This document shows positions 41,826 through 52,303 of a stretch of DNA of 64,000 nt, one piece after another (position 1 is the stretch's first letter; every line of letters begins with the position of its first letter). Made by a program: the position numbers and the translations under genes. The DNA comes from Trichobilharzia szidati. Lineage: Eukaryota > Platyhelminthes > Trematoda > Strigeidida > Schistosomatidae. The notes beneath the pieces were generated by a model. The model was not told the origin of the DNA. It did no database searches and saw only the letters and a list, made by a program, of their open reading frames with translations. Location: the NCBI GenBank assembly GCA_944472155.2, contig OX235277.1:7512804-7576803 (forward strand). Reading direction: 5' to 3'.

Positions 41826-43853
41826 AATAGTTCAGTGGTAGAAACACGCTGGTTCAATTAATATGGTATAATACATTAAGTGATTGCATCTGCGCCCCAT
41901 CCTCTCCTAGGAAAGATTTTGCACTAGATCACTAACGGTCCGCAATCATTGGCTTTAGCATCTCGATGATCCTAACCAATCACTCTGCATTTGCTTACGT
42001 GGTTGGCTGAACTAAACTGCCAAAGACTTCCCTGCCTCTAACACTTTCCCAATCCAATCCAATCTAATGTCTGCAAATATTAGTGGACGACGAAGTCGAT
42101 GGCTTAGCATTCACAGCACGTGTCCAAGCCATCCAAATCGACGTAGCTAAACAAACTTATTAATTGACTTAGCATCACCTAGGGTTATACATCTCAACTG
42201 AGTATCGCTTTAGATACATCAGATTTTGAGGAAACGATTGCTGACTTTTCGTTGAATAAAACATCTTCCTATGAAGCTAATTTAAACTTGTATGAACCGC
42301 TTGGAAAGGGAGCTGCCACAGAAAGAGATAGTTCCTTTTTCAAGATATAATGCACTGATATAAGAATCAATTGTTTTGAGTTATATGTGGAATAGTGGTG
42401 AACATATCACAGCTGACATGTTGAATAAACAGACACAAGGAATCAAATATCTGGATCGCAAAGATCCTAGCCCTATCGCTGGTTTCAGAATACTACGCCT
42501 ATTGTGCGGAATACTAAGCACAACAATTAATGTGGAACAATAGAAAACTGCCACGCAGTACGATTGTTGATTCTTCCACAGATACCAAGGCAGAAATACA
42601 GTTTACAATCAGCAAAGTCTTTAAATAAGCGTTAACAGAATGAATAAGTATACTTCTGATAGCATTTCTTCAGTCTTCTGCCAACCAGTATACGGTTAAG
42701 CAACGATAGCCTTCTTATCTGCTGCCAAATGGGGACTAATTGGAATAAATATATGATCCAGTGTTCACCGGCACTGATATAAGGTTCTAAAAGTTGCACA
42801 CAAACATTCTCTTTTATGAGAACCATCGTTTACTGAAACCTCATCAGAATTGAAAGAGACAAATGGAATCAACTTTTCGTTTGTCAAACCAGTTTGTCGA
42901 ACTTTTGGAATAACTGCAGACCTGTCGATGGTTTTGAATATTAATTTCAGCATTTGAAATAAGAGGCCTTTAATAGGGTACCATAAGGAAAACCAGATTG
43001 TGCCAACCAATCGATCATGACTATTCTTTCCTATGGTTTTGGCCTATCTTGTCACTGTGAAATAAGCGTTGAATTATGCGTCCACAAATAGGAAACACAA
43101 ACTGAGTTCAGACCATCGTGAAATGGCTTATTTGTACTATACTAATAGATACAATCATCTTCGAAGTACAGTTCGATAGTTGCTATGAAACTCCTGTTTA
43201 CTACAAGAAGAACGGTAGCTTCAGACTCATTCGTGTATATTCCTATTTCAAACGCTCACGGTGCAGAACTATTAAATTAAAACGTGAATAGTGTTCACAC
43301 AAGACATTCCCCCTTCTGGTATCACAGTTTGTAATTATAAAATATGGTCTCGTTTAGTTATAAACCTCTAGACAACCGATCAATTGAAAAGCTTCCGCTA
43401 CACTGTGATAGATACAAAAGTCAGATTTATCTTCGATGACCATGACGACAATACCGAGTGTAGATCGTTAACACATCAACGGAAACGTAAACCATACACA
43501 GATAATCAATATCTATGACTATTAACATGAAGACCTGCAGAAAAAAATCAGTCGAAATGTGTCCAATCAGCATATGATGTCAGCCCCTACATCAATCATA
43601 ACTTGATGGTCAGTGAGTATAGTTGCTGTTGCGAGACCACTGTGGGTCTGAGTACTCTCCGTCTATGAAACCTTCTCCCAGGTAGAAAAAGTGTGGGATT
43701 CTCACTTATTTCACGGTTAACTTTACCAGCAAAAGTAAGAAAGTCATTACATTGTCCCATGGATAATGATGCATGTTCTCGAAAAAGGTTTGCAAGTAAT
43801 TGCATCGTCTCATAGAAATCAATGCCACAAAACAGTGCTTACCAAAAGAATAT
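41826..43853. other. Unassigned 2-kb intron sequence
   Basis: This is the longest stretch of the window for which I recognise nothing. Open frames on either strand are below 85 codons without motifs. Cadherin signatures (LDRE, NDN) are absent, so no missed protocadherin exon is suspected. The joined phases of exons C and D also do not require one. Confidence 0.4.
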
Positions 43854-44833
43854 TTTATCACTCCATTATAGATAAGATTTTATTTTGATAAAATCACACA
43901 GTGGTGTAATACAGTAATATTTACTGATGACCACCTTTTGAGCACAAATTATTGCCACTCATACTCATATCAAGTTACTCACTCACACAACTTTCTTGCT
44001 TCATTTATATACATGTGTGGAATCGATGATTAGGTATTTAAATAAAAATCACTATGAGATAATGTACATACAGAAATAATAATAATAATGTGAGTGTTAT
44101 TGATCAAATACAATTAGATGGGAATTAAGATAAGCGTTTTTATAGTCAAAATAAGTAACTTGTAAGAAGGTAATGATGTACGTGAATTGAAATAGGATTT
44201 TGAGATTATTTATTATCCTCCTCTGATTTGACTGACCGGTGATAATACTATCTTCCATATCTCTGGTATTTGCGTTGAGTCATTTCTGTTGCGTGTGTTG
44301 GGTGTAGACTCGATGAACAAGGATTCAGTAATCAACGTCTCACTACACCTATCTGTATTACTTCTTAGAATTTTGACTGTGTCCAACCCACCCTAATATG
44401 TGATTGTGTGTTAATGCATGCAGTGCAATTACTGAGCTTTTTTCGAAATTACTTATCTTCATGGGGTCAACCATTCTTACCTTAACTAAATTCTTATGTT
44501 CTGATAATCCGACTACGCCTGATCTACTAGTTTGACCTATGTAGAGCTGACCTCACTCACAGTCATTGCGGGGTATTTTGTAAATTATAATATTTTGTCT
44601 AATTGAGTCAACCTACAGGGTCTTTTAGCCTACAAAGCTTGTCTCTGAGAGAGTTTATAGGCTTAGTGACTTGATATGATTATGACTTACAATGATTTGT
44701 TTTTGAAACGTCGTGAGTTAATATTACTGTATAACACTGTGTGATTTTATCAGAAAAAAAATCTTGTCTATAATGGAGATATACTCAACCACAGTGCCCA
44801 AGTTTTATACTGATTTCGAATGGTTTATCACTC
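43854..44833. mobile_element. PLE-A subfamily fold-back
   Basis: Left part (about 43864-44668): minus strand, from the terminal repeat (GATTTTATTTTGATAAAATC) and 3' untranslated region into endonuclease coding, which ends at the region for NSLRDKLCRLKDPV. Right part (about 44669-44812): plus-strand terminal repeat only, ending ACCACAGTGCCCAAGTTTTA. A 10-bp direct repeat TTTATCACTC at 43854-43863 and 44824-44833 may be the target-site duplication. It is close in sequence to the copy at 9089-10060. Confidence 0.7.
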
Positions 44834-44869
44834 GAATCAATGCCGCACAGATCCAAATCATGACCACGA

Positions 44870-45411
44870 TTAGTAAGGTAACATAACATTTTCTTTGAAA
44901 TGAAATGAGTTCAAAATATCTCCAGAAGCATTTTCAGCAACATGATACGTAGTGGAGACTGGAGGGGGGGAATTCTTTTCTTTTCCTCTGAAACATGAAA
45001 AATTGATCATATCTCCTTCTTTTGGATAAATAGTGTCTTCATTCGTTTTTGATACATTATTGGAATCCAGATTATCGATCTGATTTCTAACATCATATTT
45101 CATGAATTCATTGAAACCGAAGTGTGCAAATAATGCACCACCAACTGATTAATTGTTCTGTAATTCTGTGACCGACTGGATGCTAGAATCAATGCTCTCA
45201 AGATGAGAATGACCAAATGACTGCAATGATAATTTACCCGTAAGCGATTCGATCACTTTCACTTGGAAGTATTCATACAGCTCCTGTTGCCGTAGTAACA
45301 GAAAGTAAACTTGCTCAAAAGTGAAGGACGTGGTTAAAACATTCCGTACCGTTTGTTCGTCGCCAAAATATATTATGCCTGCATTAAACTGAATAACGCT
45401 CTCCATTCCTA
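44870..45411 (-). pseudogene. Unrecognised coding-like frame interrupted by one stop, cut by a PLE
   Basis: On the minus strand a single reading frame runs from about 45411 to 44870 with only one internal TAA (near 45146). It gives about 180 residues: MESVIQFNAGIIYFGDEQTV, TFEQVYFLLLRQQELYEYFQ, KLSLQSFGHSHLESIDSSI before the stop, and GGALFAHFGFNEFMKYDVRN, KEGDMINFSCFRGKEKNSPP after it. The composition looks like a real soluble protein. Upstream it is cut off by the PLE-B fragment at 45412. It matches no family I recognise. It could be a processed pseudogene, or a nested minus-strand gene piece. Confidence 0.5.
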
Positions 45412-45732
45412 CACACCAAAAGTGCCGGGAAATTCCTAGAACCCTGGTACTCAAAAAAAATGCAATTAACAAACACGTTAATATAGACGAAATATACCAA
45501 CTAATAAAAAGTAAATCAGGTGACCAGAAATTTTAAAATCCAAGTCAATAGAAAATGGTCAATACATATGCAAAGATAGTTACGAGGAGACGCAACTATA
45601 TCACTCATGAAGAAATTTAAATGATTTCACTTTATGCTAAATATTGCGCTGAAGTGAATGTCGTCTAGAAGGACGACGAAAGCTCCGCAACTAAACCAAC
45701 CAGCTCAGAGAACACTATTAATTGGAAATCCT
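45412..45732 (+). mobile_element. PLE-B 3' end next to exon D
   Basis: Plus-strand piece starting in the coding block ACACCAAAAGTGCCGGGAAA (NTKSxREF), followed by LEPWYSKKNAINKHVNIDEIYQLIKSKS-like sequence, the 3' untranslated region and the terminal repeat ACGACGAAAGCTCCGCAAC...TCAGAGAACACTATTAATTG. It ends about 30 bp before the exon D acceptor, so the branch-point region of this intron probably lies inside, or right at the edge of, transposon DNA. Confidence 0.75.
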
Positions 45733-45762
45733 TACACACTGTTGTTCTATTTTTTTCCCTAG

Positions 45763-46474
45763 ATATATCCTATTCATAACAGTTCAAGATCATGGGAAAC
45801 CTCAACCTCTAAGCACAAATTCTATTATATACCTCAATATATTACCTATGGAAATATATCAGAGACCAGTGAATGACTTACCTGATTCTCTATCGGGAAG
45901 CCATACTTTACCCTCATACTCCTTGCATTCTTCATCCTCCTCTGCTGCATCAATCCATCAATTCAGCACAGATGAATATGATTCAAGGGGATTAGGCGCC
46001 AATCACCTCCTTCATTTATCATCACAACCTTCAGAATCTCTCAGTAGGCGTAATTCATTATTATGGCCTACGACAATTGGTATTGTCTCGACAATTTTCC
46101 TTCTAATTATCACCATAATCGTTATCGCTATTCTGTATCGTATGAAATCTAAATCTACAAATGCCCAACAAGAGGAAGTAAAACTTGAAGACGTCAGTAA
46201 CGCTATGACCTACAATTTAGATATCAGTCCATTGTCCGTAGAACAAAACAACACAACTTATTTACCTCAATATGAAAAAGATATTTTATTACATTACATG
46301 GATCGGAGTAAATGTAACAGTCCAAATGGATCCATTCCAACAGGTTATATTCACCCGAATTTAAGCAGCGCGGCGTCATTGAATATGTATTATCCTAATG
46401 CGTCACATGGATATGATACAAGCTCTTTCAATGAGTTAACTAATCCGAGTAAGTTTCAGAAAGTTAATTATTGA
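45763..46474 (+). CDS. Protocadherin-like protein, last visible exon D (transmembrane and cytoplasmic)
   Basis: Starts after TTTTTTTCCCTAG (45762) with the third base of a split AGA codon, matching the phase 2 end of exon C. YILFITVQDHGKPQPLSTNSIIYLNI completes the last cadherin repeat (QDHG for AxDxG). A serine-rich stalk follows, then a hydrophobic helix TTIGIVSTIFLLIITIIVIAIL, a positive stop-transfer RMKSKS, and a ~110-residue tail rich in Asn, Ser and Tyr. The order extracellular repeat, helix, tail makes it a type I membrane protein. The frame stops at TGA 46472-46474. A consensus donor GTAAGT sits at 46449, eight codons before the stop, so an isoform may splice out instead. Catenin-binding motifs of classical cadherins were not seen, which favours the protocadherin class. 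Confidence 0.88.
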
Positions 46475-46497
46475 ACTGCGTTGTTATTATTCATTAA

Positions 46498-46503
46498 AAT
46501 AAA
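46498..46503 (+). terminator. Candidate poly(A) signal AATAAA
   Basis: A canonical AATAAA lies 24 bp after the exon D stop codon, with T-rich and GT-containing sequence downstream (GGTTTTCGTGCATTTCC). It supports exon D as a terminal exon with a very short 3' untranslated region. Confidence 0.5.
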
Positions 46504-46784
46504 GGTTTTCGTGCATTTCCCAGTGAATGAAAAACAAAACGATATTGTTGTTCTCACTGACGTTTCGCTATTCGCTGCTAATAGCTTTATCAAAGTAGTA
46601 TTATTAAACCGGAATTTACAAAATCTCACCATATATATATGTAACAAAGAGTTAAGGGGTGAGAAAATAGACTCAGGTTAAGTTAAAGGGACATATTGAA
46701 AGTAAAAATACCAATGAGGATTACTAAACCAAATAACAAAGGTAATAGTACATCTGTTATGATATCATAACAAAGTTTACTAAC
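46504..46784. other. Short interval between host gene end and PLE array
   Basis: AT-rich, no recognised feature. A 66-codon frame covering part of it shows no motif and is considered chance. Confidence 0.45.
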
Positions 46785-46926
46785 TTGAGCATTGTTCTAT
46801 GTGTAAAACTTGGGCACTGTGGTAGTAAGTAATTCCATATTAGTTTGTTTATTAGGTATATCACACAGTGAAACAGTATTATTTACTGGATGACGTTTCG
46901 AACAAAATTTATTGTTCATAATCATA

Positions 46927-49479
46927 TCAATTGTGATCACACGACTTTGACACTTGAGTTTTATAGCTTTCTTTGTTTTCTCCTATTTGTCGTAGGGGGA
47001 GTAGAATTTTCCAGATATCGGGGACAGGTGATGAATCATTCCTATTACATGTATTTGCAGTTGATTCGATAAACAAAGCTTCTGTTATCAATCTCTTCCT
47101 CCATCACCCTGTGACATTAGATTTTAAAACTGTCATCCTATCCCATCCTATTGTATGGTTGTGTGTGACTGCATGTAGTGCTATAGCTGAACTATTCTCT
47201 AGATTACTTATTTTATTCGGGTCAACCAATCTAGATTTTGCTAAGTTTTTATGTTCAGCTAGTCTGACTGCCCCTGTTCTACTAGTTTGACCTATGTATT
47301 TGACCTGACAATCATTGCAGGGTATTAGATAAACTAAATTGCTTTGTTTTAAAGGCTCTACAGGATCCTTTAGCCGACAAAGCTTGTTTCTAATTGAGTT
47401 TGTGGGTTTGAATGCCGTTTTTATTCCTGCCTTGTTTAGAATTCTGCGTAAGGCTTCCGAGGTTCCTTCTTTGTATGGAATTACTACTGATGATTTAGAC
47501 TCTTTATTGTTGGTGTCGTTATCAATATTATTATTATTGTCACTATTATCATTATCATTATTATTGTTATTATCACTATCGCTATTACCATTATTTATTT
47601 TATTTTTACATTTCCTTACATATTTCCTGACTAATTTATCCGGGTAATTATTAAGTTTCAAGGCTTCTTTTATATGTATCAGTTCTTGGTTTAGATTTTC
47701 TTTGGTACTACTTAATTTTTGTGCTCTGTTATTTAAACATTTCACCAATCCTACTTTTACTGACATAGGATGGGATGATTGGAAGTCCAAATATCTGTTT
47801 GAGTGTGTGGGTTTCCTGTAAACACTAGTGTTTAACTTCCCATCTTCTTTCCTCTTTACGTTGCAATCTAACATTGGGAGTTCCCCTTCCTGATTTTCCA
47901 ATTCATAAGTGAATTGAATTGCCTCAACCTTCGAGTTTATGTGTTCGAAAAACCTATCTATATCTTGTGTTCTAAGTACAGTGAATGTGTCATCTACGTA
48001 CCTCCACCATACTTTTGGGGTGGGGGTGAACGTTTCAATCGCTATGCTTTCCCACTTATTCATGAATATATCTGCTACCACTGGGGATATTGGTGATCCC
48101 ATGGCAACTCCCTCAGTTTGTTTGTATATTTTCCCTTGGAATTTAAATACTGTGGAAGTCAGGCATAGTTGTACTCCCAGCATTATGTCCTCAAGTGGCA
48201 CTTTTGTCCTAAGTTCGAGGTCTTGGTCAGAAATGAGTTCGTTTCTGACTGCCTCTATAGCCATATTTATTGGTATACGTGTGTATAAACTGACAATATC
48301 AAAACTAACCATTTTTTCTTCATTATCTAATTTTAAATTATCTAATCTATGTTTTAGTTCATAAGAATTAGTTAGTCTAGATTTCGAGTGGATTTTTAAG
48401 GGATTTAATACCATGGCTAAATATTTAGATAATTCATAAGTAGGTGAATTTCTAAAATCAACTATAGGCCTAATAGGGTATCCTGACTTATGAACTTTAA
48501 CAACACCATACATCCTACTGGGATTATTAGTTTTGGGCATTAAATTAAACCACTTAGACTCACCTAGAAACGGCTTCATTCGGCGTATAAGATCCGCTGT
48601 GGATTTCTTAACTTTATTCATAACTGTATCTATTGGTTTATTAATTTCCTCATATGGTCCTGTTTGTATGTGAGTATTTACCTTGTCCAAATAGTCTGAT
48701 TTGTCTAATACCACTGTTGCATTTCCTTTGTCTGACTTTGTGATAACTATATCCTTGTTATTCTTAAGGTGTTTCAAGGCTTCTATCTCTTGTTTTGTCA
48801 GGTTAGGCTTTCCACATTTTTGTCGTTTTAATGTTAGTGCACATTGTGCCCGTACTTCATCAGCCGTAGTTTTGTCTATCCCACTTAGTGCTATTTCTAT
48901 TTTAGGGATGACATCCTCAGGTTTCAGCTTGTCTAGAGATACATTGAAATTTAGTCCCTTTTCTAATACACTTATTTCCGTAGGACTTAATGTATGTGTT
49001 GAGAGATTGATAACCCACTTTGATTTATCGATCGCCGTTGACTTTTTGTTGTTGACTTCATCATTCTGAGATGTAGATTTCTCTTCTAATAATTTGTTGA
49101 ACTTTTTGATTTGACTATTTTTTGACTTTTTGAAAGTTGCTGATTTGGCACTGCTAGAGGACTGCGTTATAAGATCATAATCTGTACTGGTAACTATTCC
49201 TTTTATCTTTTGTTTTAATTGCTCAATTTCAGATCTGATATGTTGCAACTTTTTAACGATTCTGTGGATTTCTTCTTTCAGGCATAATTTTTGTAGGCCT
49301 TCTATTCTGCTTCTAACTCTGTCCGTTGGAACTGGAGCTCGTAGACGTAGATATTTAGGAATGATTTCATTTTTTTGGCATCGAATGTTGAAAATACGGT
49401 GATTTTCATATCTTGCTTCAGTTTGTGAAAGTCGAGTGAGTTTATTGATAAGTCTTCGTACAGGAAGACCATAAGTCAT
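46927..49479 (-). pseudogene. PLE-A unit 1: reverse transcriptase/GIY-YIG protein with an in-frame stop
   Basis: Open from M at 49479 for 792 codons, then a TGA (47104-47106) caused by a local change: GGGTGATGGAGGAAG stands where other units have GGGTATAGGAAG (net +3 bases). The frame then continues to the usual end at 46927. The stop removes the last ~58 residues, including the conserved glutamate and asparagine of the GIY-YIG domain (ALFIES...CNRND). Reverse transcriptase motifs are intact. One further difference is valine for isoleucine in NLVYLIPC. This is the leftmost unit, whose 3' terminal repeat reaches the left direct repeat. Confidence 0.85.
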
Positions 49480-49615
49480 ATTAATATATGTGTAAAACTT
49501 GGGCACTGTGGTAGTAAGTAATTCCATATTAGTTTGTTTATTAGGTATATCACACAGTGAAACAGTATTATTTACTGGATGACGTTTCGAACAAAATTTA
49601 TTGTTCATAATCATA

Positions 49616-52165
49616 TCAATTGTGATCACACGACTTTGACACTTGAGTTTTATAGCTTTCTTTGTTTTCTCCTATTTGTCGTAGGGGGAGTAGAATTTTC
49701 CAGATATCGGGGACAGGTGATGAATCATTCCTATTACATGTATTTGCAGTTGATTCGATAAACAAAGCTTCTGTTATCAATCTCTTCCTATACCCTGTGA
49801 CATTAGATTTTAAAACTGTCATCCTATCCCATCCTATTGTATGGTTGTGTGTGACTGCATGTAGTGCTATAGCTGAACTATTCTCTAGATTACTTATTTT
49901 ATTCGGGTCAACCAATCTAGATTTTGCTAAGTTTTTATGTTCAGCTAGTCTGACTGCCCCTGTTCTACTAGTTTGACCTATGTATTTGACCTGACAATCA
50001 TTGCAGGGTATTAGATAAATTAAATTGCTTTGTTTTAAAGGCTCTACAGGATCCTTTAGCCGACAAAGCTTGTTTCTAATTGAGTTTGTGGGTTTGAATG
50101 CCGTTTTTATTCCTGCCTTGTTTAGAATTCTGCGTAAGGCTTCCGAGGTTCCTTCTTTGTATGGAATTACTACTGATGATTTAGACTCTTTATTGTTGGT
50201 GTCGTTATCAATATTATTATTATTGTCACTATTATCATTATCATTATTATTGTTATTATCACTATCGCTATTACCATTATTTATTTTATTTTTACATTTC
50301 CTTACATATTTCCTGACTAATTTATCCGGGTAATTATTAAGTTTCAAGGCTTCTTTTATATGTATCAGTTCTTGGTTTAGATTTTCTTTGGTACTACTTA
50401 ATTTTTGTGCTCTGTTATTTAAACATTTCACCAATCCTACTTTTACTGACATAGGATGGGATGATTGGAAGTCCAAATATCTGTTTGAGTGTGTGGGTTT
50501 CCTGTAAACACTAGTGTTTAACTTCCCATCTTCTTTCCTCTTTACGTTGCAATCTAACATTGGGAGTTCCCCTTCCTGATTTTCCAATTCATAAGTGAAT
50601 TGAATTGCCTCAACCTTCGAGTTTATGTGTTCGAAAAACCTATCTATATCTTGTGTTCTAAGTACAGTGAATGTGTCATCTACGTACCTCCACCATACTT
50701 TTGGGGTGGGGGTGAACGTTTCAATCGCTATGCTTTCCCACTTATTCATGAATATATCTGCTACCACTGGGGATATTGGTGATCCCATGGCAACTCCCTC
50801 AGTTTGTTTGTATATTTTCCCTTGGAATTTAAATACTGTGGAAGTCAGGCATAGTTGTACTCCCAGCATTATGTCCTCAAGTGGCACTTTTGTCCTAAGT
50901 TCGAGGTCTTGGTCAGAAATGAGTTCGTTTCTGACTGCCTCTATAGCCATATTTATTGGTATACGTGTGTATAAACTGACAATATCAAAACTAACCATTT
51001 TTTCTTCATTATCTAATTTTAAATTATCTAATCTATGTTTTAGTTCATAAGAATTAGTTAGTCTAGATTTCGAGTGGATTTTTAAGGGATTTAATACCAT
51101 GGCTAAATATTTAGATAATTCATAAGTAGGTGAATTTCTAAAATCAACTATAGGCCTAATAGGGTATCCTGACTTATGAACTTTAACAACACCATACATC
51201 CTACTGGGATTATTAGTTTTGGGCATTAAATTAAACCACTTAGACTCACCTAGAAACGGCTTCATTCGGCGTATAAGATCCGCTGTGGATTTCTTAACTT
51301 TATTCATAACTGTATCTATTGGTTTATTAATTTCCTCATATGGTCCTGTTTGTATGTGAGTATTTACCTTGTCCAAATAGTCTGATTTGTCTAATACCAC
51401 TGTTGCATTTCCTTTGTCTGACTTTGTGATAACTATATCCTTGTTATTCTTAAGGTGTTTCAAGGCTTCTATCTCTTGTTTTGTCAGGTTAGGCTTTCCA
51501 CATTTTTGTCGTTTTAATGTTAGTGCACATTGTGCCCGTACTTCATCAGCCGTAGTTTTGTCTATCCCACTTAGTGCTATTTCTATTTTAGGGATGACAT
51601 CCTCAGGTTTCAGCTTGTCTAGAGATACATTGAAATTTAGTCCCTTTTCTAATACACTTATTTCCGTAGGACTTAATGTATGTGTTGAGAGATTGATAAC
51701 CCACTTTGATTTATCGATCGCCGTTGACTTTTTGTTGTTGACTTCATCATTCTGAGATGTAGATTTCTCTTCTAATAATTTGTTGAACTTTTTGATTTGA
51801 CTATTTTTTGACTTTTTGAAAGTTGCTGATTTGGCACTGCTAGAGGACTGCGTTATAAGATCATAATCTGTACTGGTAACTATTCCTTTTATCTTTTGTT
51901 TTAATTGCTCAATTTCAGATCTGATATGTTGCAACTTTTTAACGATTCTGTGGATTTCTTCTTTCAGGCATAATTTTTGTAGGCCTTCTATTCTGCTTCT
52001 AACTCTGTCCGTTGGAACTGGAGCTCGTAGACGTAGATATTTAGGAATGATTTCATTTTTTTGGCATCGAATGTTGAAAATACGGTGATTTTCATATCTT
52101 GCTTCAGTTTGTGAAAGTCGAGTGAGTTTATTGATAAGTCTTCGTACAGGAAGACCATAAGTCAT
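49616..52165 (-). CDS. PLE-A unit 2: reverse transcriptase/GIY-YIG endonuclease, intact 849 codons
   Basis: Complete frame from MTYGLPVRRLINKL to SKSCDHN. In this unit the upstream region is out of frame because the terminal repeat has two extra bases (an AT step in TATATATG at about 52171), so translation must begin at or after this methionine. I use the same start for all units. Domains (numbering from this M): basic, coiled N-terminal part 1-190; PLE signature ITKSDKGNATVVLDKSDY at about 246-263; palm motifs A (FDIVSLYT, 393-400), B (EGVAMGSPISP, 456-466) and C (YVDD, 494-497); Asn/Asp linker 630-658; GIY-YIG domain from about 715 (IYLIPCNDC...KYIGQ). Enzymatically it should nick target DNA and prime reverse transcription there. 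Confidence 0.92.
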   Translation of the reverse strand: MTYGLPVRRLINKLTRLSQTEARYENHRIFNIRCQKNEIIPKYLRLRAPVPTDRVRSRIEGLQKLCLKEEIHRIVKKLQHIRSEIEQLKQKIKGIVTSTDYDLITQSSSSAKSATFKKSKNSQIKKFNKLLEEKSTSQNDEVNNKKSTAIDKSKWVINLSTHTLSPTEISVLEKGLNFNVSLDKLKPEDVIPKIEIALSGIDKTTADEVRAQCALTLKRQKCGKPNLTKQEIEALKHLKNNKDIVITKSDKGNATVVLDKSDYLDKVNTHIQTGPYEEINKPIDTVMNKVKKSTADLIRRMKPFLGESKWFNLMPKTNNPSRMYGVVKVHKSGYPIRPIVDFRNSPTYELSKYLAMVLNPLKIHSKSRLTNSYELKHRLDNLKLDNEEKMVSFDIVSLYTRIPINMAIEAVRNELISDQDLELRTKVPLEDIMLGVQLCLTSTVFKFQGKIYKQTEGVAMGSPISPVVADIFMNKWESIAIETFTPTPKVWWRYVDDTFTVLRTQDIDRFFEHINSKVEAIQFTYELENQEGELPMLDCNVKRKEDGKLNTSVYRKPTHSNRYLDFQSSHPMSVKVGLVKCLNNRAQKLSSTKENLNQELIHIKEALKLNNYPDKLVRKYVRKCKNKINNGNSDSDNNNNNDNDNSDNNNNIDNDTNNKESKSSVVIPYKEGTSEALRRILNKAGIKTAFKPTNSIRNKLCRLKDPVEPLKQSNLIYLIPCNDCQVKYIGQTSRTGAVRLAEHKNLAKSRLVDPNKISNLENSSAIALHAVTHNHTIGWDRMTVLKSNVTGYRKRLITEALFIESTANTCNRNDSSPVPDIWKILLPLRQIGENKESYKTQVSKSCDHN

Positions 52166-52303
52166 ATTAATATATATGTGTAAAACTTGGGCACTGTGGT
52201 AGTAAGTAATTCCATATTAGTTTGTTTATTAGGTATATCACACAGTGAAACAGTATTATTTACTGGATGACGTTTCGAACAAAATTTATTGTTCATAATC
52301 ATA

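Noticed and set aside
46481..46681. 66-codon plus-strand frame after the protocadherin stop
   Set aside because: Spans the poly(A) signal, no motif, no splice support.
48701..49069. Open frames of 60-141 codons on the strand opposite the PLE-A protein, repeated in every unit
   Set aside because: They are antisense readings of the conserved reverse transcriptase/endonuclease frame, recur only because the units recur, and have no motif of their own.
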